Shown here: positions 7,328-12,985 of the stretch, one piece after another
Layout: every line of letters begins with the position of its first letter
Numbering within the stretch: the stretch's first letter is position 1
Source: JBOGXF01 sp050694275
Lineage (GTDB): Bacteria; Actinomycetota; CADDZG01; WHSQ01
NCBI GenBank assembly: GCA_050694275.1
Contig: JBOGXF010000127.1
Location: 1 to 14,993, forward strand
Reading direction: 5' to 3'
DNA length: 14,993 bases
Made by a program: the position numbers and the translations under genes
The notes under the pieces: model-generated
What the model saw: only the letters and a program-made list of their open reading frames with translations
The model's database searches: none
Told to the model about the DNA's origin: nothing

Positions 7328-7626
7328 ACGACGACGATCATCCCGACGCCACGCCCCCGGCCCTCGACGACATCCGGGAGCGACCGATCGAGGGCGAGCG
7401 CACGAGTGGGTTCGCGGTGGCCGCGCTGATCTTCGGCGTTCTCGGCTTTCTCCCGCTGCCGCTGATCGGATCGGTGCTCGCGATCTTCTTCGGGATCGTG
7501 GCGCGTCGACGGATACGCGAATCCGCGGGCGAGCTCGGAGGCTACGCGCTCGCCAACGCCGGCCTCGCGCTGGGCGGCATGGGGATCGTCGTGGGATTCT
7601 TCTTGTTTCTGTTCGCAGTCAGTTAG
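7324..7626 (+). CDS. Small two-helix membrane protein, DUF4190-like
   Basis: This is a 100-aa protein with an acidic, Pro-containing cytoplasmic N-terminus (about 1-23) and two hydrophobic segments, about 24-52 and 72-99. They are separated by a basic loop with ARRRIRESAG. The TSGFAVAALIFGVLG opening, the FGIVARRRI turn and the GYALANAGLALG entry to helix 2 are the pattern I associate with DUF4190, a membrane domain of unknown function. The ATG at 7324 overlaps the thrC stop (ATGA), and thrB follows 19 nt later, so it is an internal member of the threonine operon. Its role is unknown. A part in membrane-associated control or amino-acid export is only a guess. Confidence 0.82.
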   Translation: MNDDDHPDATPPALDDIRERPIEGERTSGFAVAALIFGVLGFLPLPLIGSVLAIFFGIVARRRIRESAGELGGYALANAGLALGGMGIVVGFFLFLFAVS

Positions 7627-7645
7627 TCGTGGGAAAGGGGACGCG

Positions 7646-8560
7646 ATGCCCGCAGCCGTGAAGGTTCAGGTACCGGCCACGGTGGCGAACCTTGGCCCCG
7701 GCTTCGACGCGCTCGGGGTCGCCGTCCAGATGCACCTGCACATCGAGATTGAGCCGCGCCGGGATTCGATCGAGGTCAGGGTCGAGGGCGAAGGCGCCGA
7801 GCAGCTCCCGGCCGACCAGACGAATCTCGTGATTCGCGCGATGAACAAGTTCTTCGACCACGTGGGTCGACGTCCGCCGGGTTACGCAGTGGGCGTGCGG
7901 AACCCGATCCCACTGGCCTCGGGTCTCGGGTCGTCGGCCGCGGCCGTCGTCGGCGGGCTCACGGCGGCGCGAGCCATAACCGGCCGAACGGTTCCCCAGG
8001 CCGAGATGATCCAGCTCGCCACCGAGATGGAGGGCCACCCGGACAACATCATGCCCGCCTTCCTCGGCGGGCTCGTCGTCTGCTACGGGGGCGAGGGGCG
8101 CGACGATCTCCGTCACCTGCGACTCGAGCCGAGCGAGCGACTCGTGCCGATAATTGCGGTCCCGCGCGAAGGGTTTTCGACCAGCGAGGCGCGCCAGGCC
8201 CTGCCGAGCGACGTCGCCTTCGCCGATGCCCAGTTCACCGCGTCGCGCGCCGCGTTGCTGGTGGCAGCGCTGACCACCGGCTCGGGCGCCGAGGTTCTCG
8301 CCGATGCGATGGAGGACCGCCTGCACGAGCCCCACCGCCTCAAGCTCATGCCCGAGTCCGCGGCGGTGCACGGCGCGCTTCGCGATGCCGGCGTCCCCGT
8401 GAGCCTCGCGGGGGCCGGCCCTTCGTTGCTGGTCGTCGTCCCCCGCCCCGAGGCCGCGACCCGGGCCGAGCAGGTCCGCAGGGTGTGCCGCGAACGCGAC
8501 GCGGGGTGGCGCGTCTTCGTCAGCGAGTGGGAGCCGGAGGGGGCAGCCTCCTCGGTCTGA
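7646..8560 (+). CDS. thrB: Homoserine kinase (GHMP family)
   Basis: The enzyme phosphorylates L-homoserine with ATP to give O-phosphohomoserine, the ThrC substrate. The 304-aa protein shows the GHMP N-terminal segment VPATVANLGPGFDALG, the ATP-binding loop PLASGLGSSAA starting at residue 89, the EGHPDNIMPAFLGG motif typical of homoserine kinase, and the C-terminal GHMP motif SLAGAGPSLLVVV. The ATG at 7646 has a good Shine-Dalgarno sequence, GGGAAAGGGGA, at 7631-7641. It ends the threonine operon and converges with the minus-strand cupredoxin gene; only 20 nt (8561-8580) separate the two stops, with no convincing terminator. Confidence 0.96.
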   Translation: MPAAVKVQVPATVANLGPGFDALGVAVQMHLHIEIEPRRDSIEVRVEGEGAEQLPADQTNLVIRAMNKFFDHVGRRPPGYAVGVRNPIPLASGLGSSAAAVVGGLTAARAITGRTVPQAEMIQLATEMEGHPDNIMPAFLGGLVVCYGGEGRDDLRHLRLEPSERLVPIIAVPREGFSTSEARQALPSDVAFADAQFTASRAALLVAALTTGSGAEVLADAMEDRLHEPHRLKLMPESAAVHGALRDAGVPVSLAGAGPSLLVVVPRPEAATRAEQVRRVCRERDAGWRVFVSEWEPEGAASSV

Positions 8561-8580
8561 CCCCGCCCGCCCGTCGGCCG

Positions 8581-9042
8581 TCAGCCTTTGACGATCTCGA
8601 TCTTCCCGTACATGGTCGTGTGCACCGAGCAGAAGTAGACGTACACACCGGGCTCGAGATGCCTGGTTTTCATCCGCGCCTTATCGGGCCCGGCGACAAA
8701 CCTGCTGAAGAACAGCGGGCGGCTCCGGCTCTTCTTCGTCTTCGTTCTCTTGAAGGAGACGATGCGGTGGCCGTTGGTGAGCGGGGCGTAGTCGAGGTTG
8801 TAGAACATGACGTCGCAGCCCTGCTCTATTTGATAGGGCACGCCCTGGAAGTCCTCACCGTCGTAGACCGCGGTCCCGGGAAAGAACAGTCCGTTGGTGA
8901 GGTTGGTCCCGCCCCCGGCGAACAGCGGCGCGTCGCCGCTCTCGCACTCGGGCCGCGACGAGGGTTCGAGGCCCCCGGCGGAGGCGTGGGCGCTCGGCGC
9001 AAACAGGGCGAACGCGGCGACGATCGCGCACAATCTCCTCAT
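8581..9042 (-). CDS. Secreted cupredoxin with amicyanin-type copper loop
   Basis: The 153-aa exported protein carries one type 1 copper domain. A signal peptide covers about 1-20 (basic MRR, hydrophobic core, cleavage near SAHA). Copper ligands visible in order are H92 in NGHRIV and then C138, H141 and M144 in CSVHTTM. This C-x2-H-x2-M spacing is that of amicyanin; plastocyanin has longer gaps. The surrounding PGVYVYFCSVH-x3-YGKIEI is the canonical cupredoxin end. A basic insert (KTKKSRSR at about 101-107) lies between the first His and the Cys. C33 and C75 could form a disulfide. It may carry electrons outside the membrane; the partner is not in view. The ATG has no strong Shine-Dalgarno sequence. 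It lies 48 nt behind the membrane protein gene at 9091 and may be co-transcribed with it. Confidence 0.85.
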   Translation of the reverse strand: MRRLCAIVAAFALFAPSAHASAGGLEPSSRPECESGDAPLFAGGGTNLTNGLFFPGTAVYDGEDFQGVPYQIEQGCDVMFYNLDYAPLTNGHRIVSFKRTKTKKSRSRPLFFSRFVAGPDKARMKTRHLEPGVYVYFCSVHTTMYGKIEIVKG

Positions 9043-9090
9043 ACAAGCGCGGTTCGCCGTCGCGCCGGGCCCTCCTGTATGCGGGTCGAG

Positions 9091-9825
9091 CTATGACTTG
9101 TGGGGCATGCGCTCCTCGGAGGAGCCGCGCGAGGAGAGCTTGTCCTTGAGCGCAGACGCCTTCTCCTGGAGCCCCGAGCGATCGCGGGTCCCGGCTTCGG
9201 CCGGGGGAGCCTCGACCGGCTCGGCGCGACGCTCGACCGGCGGCGTGGGCGGCGCGGCCCGCTCCGACACGGCCGGTTCGGCGACCATCGCGTCCTCCTC
9301 CAGGCGGGTGTGCCAGCGGGCCCCCGCGAGTCCGCCCAAGAGTCCGCCCAGCAGCATCACCAGAAGAATTCCTGCACCGACCGCAACGCTCCATTCGACG
9401 ACGTAGTCGCCCTCGATCGGCAACCGGGTCGCTCCGAACGGCGTGCCGAGCTCCGCCGTAGCGCCGAGCGCGGCGGCGGCCCCTGCCACTATCACGACGA
9501 CGATCACGGCGACGATGGGAACGAGCACGCCGTTGGCTGCGCCCGCGCCCCGTGCCATGCGCCCCGCGGTGTAGCCGCCCCAGAGATACGCAAGGAACTG
9601 GCCGACCAGGACCCCGATCCCGATGCCGACGCCGACCTCCACCTGCTCGCCCGCCGCGACATCCTCGGGATCGAGCCCGGTCGCCACCAAGACGCCTCCC
9701 ACGAGAGCCGAGAGGATCAGCAGCGCACCGTAGGAGACCAGCACGCCGGTCAGGATTGCGCCGAGGGACACGCCCCCCCGAGCCAAGCGGGTCTCTCCCT
9801 GGATCTGTCGATCTCGCCGTAGCAT
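9091..9825 (-). CDS. Four-helix integral membrane protein with charged C-terminal tail
   Basis: The 244-aa protein has four hydrophobic segments (about 20-49, 63-84, 97-121 and 145-170) after a short basic N-terminus. The segment WGGYTAGRMARGAGAANG after helix 2 resembles the pattern seen in YrzE/TIGR04086-type small membrane proteins, but I am not certain of the family. Residues 171-244 form a hydrophilic tail, first rich in Pro, Glu and Ala and then ending in a possible helix with KASALKDKLSS. No catalytic residues can be recognised. The ATG at 9825 follows AAGGGGG, giving a reasonable Shine-Dalgarno sequence. The gene is divergent from the cDPG synthetase homologue, with 107 nt between them, and upstream of the cupredoxin gene. 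Confidence 0.78.
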   Translation of the reverse strand: MLRRDRQIQGETRLARGGVSLGAILTGVLVSYGALLILSALVGGVLVATGLDPEDVAAGEQVEVGVGIGIGVLVGQFLAYLWGGYTAGRMARGAGAANGVLVPIVAVIVVVIVAGAAAALGATAELGTPFGATRLPIEGDYVVEWSVAVGAGILLVMLLGGLLGGLAGARWHTRLEEDAMVAEPAVSERAAPPTPPVERRAEPVEAPPAEAGTRDRSGLQEKASALKDKLSSRGSSEERMPHKS

Positions 9826-9887
9826 TGCCCAACCCCCTTAACGAAGCGAGCGGTGTTTCCCTTAGGGTTCCCGTCAAGGAGGGCTTC

Positions 9888-9893
9888 TAACCT
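9888..9893 (+). promoter_or_regulatory. Tentative -10 box (TAACCT) for the cDPG gene cluster
   Basis: TAACCT fits TANNNT and lies 39 nt before the proposed start of the cDPG synthetase gene, in the 107-nt divergent region 9826-9932. No convincing -35 is seen. The region must also hold the promoter of the minus-strand membrane protein gene, which I could not place. The short match makes this a weak call. Confidence 0.2.
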
Positions 9894-9919
9894 TTCCAAC
9901 CGCTGCGGCCGCCACGTTC

Positions 9920-9925
9920 AAGGAG
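9920..9925 (+). promoter_or_regulatory. Shine-Dalgarno AAGGAG that places the cDPG synthetase start at an ATT codon
   Basis: AAGGAG at 9920-9925 is a near-perfect ribosome binding site. Seven nt downstream, in the correct frame, is ATT at 9933-9935. No ATG, GTG or TTG lies in this frame between the site and the GTG at 10002, which is 76 nt away. The site therefore argues that translation begins at ATT, and it decides the N-terminus of the gene. Confidence 0.6.
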
Positions 9926-9932
9926 CGATTCG

Positions 9933-11306
9933 ATTCGATACCTGGCCCTCATCGACGGGGAACACTACCCACCGGTCATAGAGTCCGCGCTGGCCGATAC
10001 GGTGGCGTCCAAAGGAGAGGTCGTCGCCGCCCTCCTCTTGGGGGGCGAGGAGAAGCTTCCGCCCGGGCGCATCTCGTCGTTGGGCGGGATCGAGGTCTTG
10101 TCCGGCCCAGATCCCCGCGCGGCCCTCGACCAGGCGCTTCTCCGCCTGCGCCCCGACGCGGTGATCGACCTGTCGGACGAGCCGGTTCTCGATTACCGGC
10201 GCCGTTTCGAGCTGGCCGCGCTCACGCTCTTTCGAGGCATTCCTTATGTCGGAGCGGATTTCCGTTTCGAGCCGCCCCCCCGCCCCCGCCTCGCCGACAA
10301 GCCGAGCATCGCCCTCATCGGTACCGGCAAGCGGACCGGCAAGACCGCGGTGGCCGCCTTCGCCGCGCGCACGCTTCAGGCCGCCGGGCGGGGGCCGGTC
10401 GTGGTCGCCATGGGTCGAGGTGGGCCGGCCGAACCGGAGGTCCTGCGCGGCGACGAGTTGATCCTCGAGCCGAAAGACCTTCTCGACTTCGCCGACGCCG
10501 GCAGGCACGCGGCATCGGACTACATCGAGGACGCGCTCCTGGCGCGCGTGCCCACGGTTGGGTGCCGTCGCTGTGGAGGGGGGTTGGCGGGAGGCGTCGA
10601 GCACTCGAACGTCGGGCGCGGCGTGGCGCTCGCCAACGAGCTCCCCGCCGAGCTCGTATTGGTCGAGGGCTCGGGATCGGCGATCCCACCCGTTCACGCC
10701 GACACCACCCTTTTGGTCGTGCCCGCCTCGATACCCCCCGAATACCTCGCCGGCTACATGGGTCCTTACCGGCTGTTGCTCTCTGACTTCGTGGTGATTA
10801 CTATGTGCGAGGAACCGTTCGGTTCCTCCACCCAGATCTCCACAATCACGGCGCAGGTCAAGCGCACGTTCGGTTTGGTGAACCGGGGGGAAGACACCGA
10901 CGGTCCGGAAGTGATTCGCACCGTATTCCGCCCAACCCCCACCCGGTCGGTCGAAGGCGCCACGGTGCTCGTGGCGACGACGGCTCCGGAAGAGGCGGGG
11001 GATGCCATCCGGCGGCACCTCGAAGGGCTGGGGTGCCGGGTAGCGGGGATGACCCACGCTCTGTCCGCTCGGGAGAGGTTGGAATCGGAACTCGGTGGTT
11101 ACGGGAAAGGTGCGGACGTCCTGCTGTGCGAGATCAAGGCGGCCGCAATCGATGTGGCCACCAGGTGGGCGCTGGATCAGGGCCTCGAAGTGGTCTACAT
11201 GGACAACGTTCCGCATGGGGTCGGAGGCGACGACCCGGCCTCCGCGGTCCTAAGAGCGGCCGAGCTGGCTGAGAAGAGGTTCGAAGCGCACGGCGATGGT
11301 CGATAA
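9933..11306 (+). CDS. cpgS: Cyclic 2,3-diphosphoglycerate synthetase homologue
   Basis: The known archaeal enzyme closes 2,3-diphosphoglycerate to cyclic 2,3-diphosphoglycerate with ATP in the cytoplasm. From the ATT at 9933 this protein has 457 aa, close to what I recall for the family. It starts RYLALIDGEHYPPV, which I recognise as the family N-terminus; an annotation from GTG 10002 would remove these 23 codons. A nucleotide-binding loop GTGKRTGKTA is at 130-139, with the GxxxxxGKT form seen in dethiobiotin-synthetase-like NTPases. Further marks are CRRCGGG (C211, C214), VEGSGSAIPP with E245, and PPEYLAGYMGPYR. An AAGGAG site stands 7 nt before the ATT. The last 11 nt overlap the 2-phosphoglycerate kinase gene, and the pairing with that gene strongly supports the assignment. 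Whether the bacterial protein makes cDPG is inferred. Confidence 0.82.
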   Translation: MRYLALIDGEHYPPVIESALADTVASKGEVVAALLLGGEEKLPPGRISSLGGIEVLSGPDPRAALDQALLRLRPDAVIDLSDEPVLDYRRRFELAALTLFRGIPYVGADFRFEPPPRPRLADKPSIALIGTGKRTGKTAVAAFAARTLQAAGRGPVVVAMGRGGPAEPEVLRGDELILEPKDLLDFADAGRHAASDYIEDALLARVPTVGCRRCGGGLAGGVEHSNVGRGVALANELPAELVLVEGSGSAIPPVHADTTLLVVPASIPPEYLAGYMGPYRLLLSDFVVITMCEEPFGSSTQISTITAQVKRTFGLVNRGEDTDGPEVIRTVFRPTPTRSVEGATVLVATTAPEEAGDAIRRHLEGLGCRVAGMTHALSARERLESELGGYGKGADVLLCEIKAAAIDVATRWALDQGLEVVYMDNVPHGVGGDDPASAVLRAAELAEKRFEAHGDGR

Positions 11307-12270
11307 GAGGCGCAAGCACATCTTCATCTCGGAGCCGGAGCACGGGCTTCCGTACTCCAAGGGTCTGACCGCGTCGTCGTTGATGATGACCGGGTTGGGG
11401 CCGGGGCGTGCTTATTCGGTCGCGAACAAGGTCGAAAGACAGCTCAACGCGATCGGTAGGGTGAGCATCAGTGAGGAGGAGCTGCGCGAGCTGACGCTCG
11501 AGATCCTCCGCGGAGAGGCCGGGGACAAGTACGCCGAGGCGTTCATCAAGTGGCAGTCGGTGGCCGAGCTGGACCTCCCCATAATCGTTCTCCTCGGAGG
11601 TACGACAGGCGTCGGCAAGTCCACTATCGCGACGCAGCTCGCGTATCGTCTCGGGATCACGCGTGTGGTGTCGACGGACGCGGTGCGGGAAGTGCTGCGC
11701 AGCGCGTTTACGCCGGAGATGTTCCCGACGTTGTATGCTAGTTCCTTCGAGGCTGACAAGGCCGTCCGGCAACCCATCCCCCATTCGGGCGATCGGCTGG
11801 TCATCGGATTCAGGGAGCAGGCGGCCGCGGTCGCGGTCGGCGCCCAGGCCCTGATCGATCGTGCCATTGCCGAAGGAACGGACTTGATCGTAGAGGGGGC
11901 GCATCTCGTTCCCGGCTTCCTTGAGGGCGTCGAGACCGTTGAAGCTGTGATCGTCCCGCTGCTCGTGGTGGTGGATGACGAGGATCTCCACCGCAGTCAT
12001 TTCCACTGGCGCAGCCGAGACGCTCGACCTGAGGACCGCTACCTGAAGAACTTCAAGAAGATTCGCAAGCTACAGAAGTACATGACGACGTCGGCTTTGA
12101 TGCGAGGAGTTCCGACCATCTCGCACTACGATCTCGACGCGACGCTGTCGCAGATCATCGACCACGTCATCACGAAGGCCCTCGAGATGGTCGAACGAGG
12201 CGCGGTCGTAGCCGACAAGGACGAGAGATTGCTCGAACGTGCGGTCGAGGCCGTCGGGCGCAAGCCATAG
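11296..12270 (+). CDS. 2-phosphoglycerate kinase homologue
   Basis: The archaeal enzyme phosphorylates 2-phosphoglycerate with ATP to 2,3-diphosphoglycerate, the substrate of the cDPG synthetase encoded just upstream. The 324-aa protein has an N-terminal ATP-cone-like region (about 15-90, with PYSKGLTASSLMMTGL) and then a P-loop kinase domain. Its Walker A is GTTGVGKS at 102-109, followed by VSTDAVREVLR and IVEGAHLVPG, segments typical of small-molecule kinases of this group. The order ATP-cone then kinase is what I recall for archaeal 2-phosphoglycerate kinase. The ATG at 11296 lies within the end of cpgS (11-nt overlap), so the two are translationally coupled. A related P-loop kinase with another substrate is possible, but the operon makes 2-phosphoglycerate the best guess. 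Confidence 0.85.
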   Translation: MVDKRRKHIFISEPEHGLPYSKGLTASSLMMTGLGPGRAYSVANKVERQLNAIGRVSISEEELRELTLEILRGEAGDKYAEAFIKWQSVAELDLPIIVLLGGTTGVGKSTIATQLAYRLGITRVVSTDAVREVLRSAFTPEMFPTLYASSFEADKAVRQPIPHSGDRLVIGFREQAAAVAVGAQALIDRAIAEGTDLIVEGAHLVPGFLEGVETVEAVIVPLLVVVDDEDLHRSHFHWRSRDARPEDRYLKNFKKIRKLQKYMTTSALMRGVPTISHYDLDATLSQIIDHVITKALEMVERGAVVADKDERLLERAVEAVGRKP

Positions 12271-12284
12271 CAGGAGATCAAAGT

Positions 12285-12291
12285 AAGGAGG
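12285..12291 (+). promoter_or_regulatory. Shine-Dalgarno AAGGAGG deciding the transaldolase start
   Basis: AAGGAGG is a full match to the 16S rRNA tail. The in-frame GTG at 12293 is only 1 nt away and cannot be used with it, while the GTG at 12302 is 10 nt away and gives the family N-terminus VKLFLDTAN. The start at 12302 is therefore preferred. Confidence 0.65.
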
Positions 12292-12301
12292 AGTGCGACA
12301 G

Positions 12302-12982
12302 GTGAAATTGTTTCTTGATACCGCGAACCTTGAAGAGATCCGCGAGGCGACGCGATGGGGAGTCCTGCGTGGGGTCACCACGAACCCCACGCTCATATCG
12401 CGCGAGGAACAGGACTTCCTTCCTCTCGTCAAAGAGATCTGCTCGATAGTCGAAGGCGACGTGTCGATCGAGACCGCCTCAGACGACACCGAGGCTCTGT
12501 TGAAGCAGGCTTACGACATCACCCAGATCGCGGACAATGCGGTCGTCAAGATCGCGTGCACGCCGAACGGCTTGGCGGCGCTGCGCAAGGTGTCCGACGA
12601 GGGCATCAAGGTCAACATGACCCTCGTGTTCTCCCCGGCCCAGGCGATACTGGCTGCAGAGGCGGGTGCGTACATCGTGTCGCCATTCTTGGGTAGGCTT
12701 GACGACATCGCGACGGACAGTCTCAAGACCCTGTCCGATATCTGCGAGATCTACTCCATCCAGGGCTACGACACGCAGGTCCTGGCAGCCAGCCTCAGGC
12801 ACCCGATGCACGTGGTGGAGGCAGCCCGGATGGGCGCAGACATCTCGACGATGCCGTTCTCGGTCTTCGAGGCGCTCGTCAAGCACCCGCTCACCGACGC
12901 GGGTTTCAAGAAGTTCCTAGACGACTGGGAGAAGGCGAAGCCGAAACTCGGCGAGCTTCCTCCCTCGATGCAGGAGGCATAG
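12302..12982 (+). CDS. Fructose-6-phosphate aldolase/transaldolase-type protein (TalC/Fsa subfamily)
   Basis: This is a class I aldolase-fold protein of 226 aa, the length of the short FSA/TalC subfamily and not the roughly 320-aa classical transaldolase. It contains FLDTAN (D6), GVTTNPTL (24-31), the Schiff-base lysine K83 in AVVKIACT, and VNMTLVFSPAQA followed by VSPFLGRLDD. Members either transfer dihydroxyacetone units between sugar phosphates in the pentose phosphate pathway or cleave fructose 6-phosphate. Sequence reading alone cannot separate the two. The C-terminus is Lys/Glu-rich (DDWEKAKPKLGEL). It lies 31 nt behind the 2-phosphoglycerate kinase gene and 3 nt before rho, so it bridges the cDPG pair and the rho operon. 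It may be the cell's main transaldolase. Confidence 0.88.
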   Translation: MKLFLDTANLEEIREATRWGVLRGVTTNPTLISREEQDFLPLVKEICSIVEGDVSIETASDDTEALLKQAYDITQIADNAVVKIACTPNGLAALRKVSDEGIKVNMTLVFSPAQAILAAEAGAYIVSPFLGRLDDIATDSLKTLSDICEIYSIQGYDTQVLAASLRHPMHVVEAARMGADISTMPFSVFEALVKHPLTDAGFKKFLDDWEKAKPKLGELPPSMQEA

Positions 12983-12985
12983 CAG

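Noticed and set aside
8555..8586. Bidirectional terminator between thrB and the cupredoxin gene
   Set aside because: Only a CTGAC/GTCAG 5-bp pairing with an 18-nt loop is present and there is no T-run, so it is too weak to call.
9918..11216. Long open frame on the minus strand opposite the cDPG synthetase gene (432 codons)
   Set aside because: It mirrors a recognisable + strand gene, its translation is Arg/Pro/Gly-rich with no family pattern, and such shadows are expected in high-GC DNA.
12293..12301. GTG at 12293 as start of the transaldolase gene
   Set aside because: It lies 1 nt from the AAGGAGG site, too close to be used; GTG 12302 gives both good spacing and the family N-terminus.
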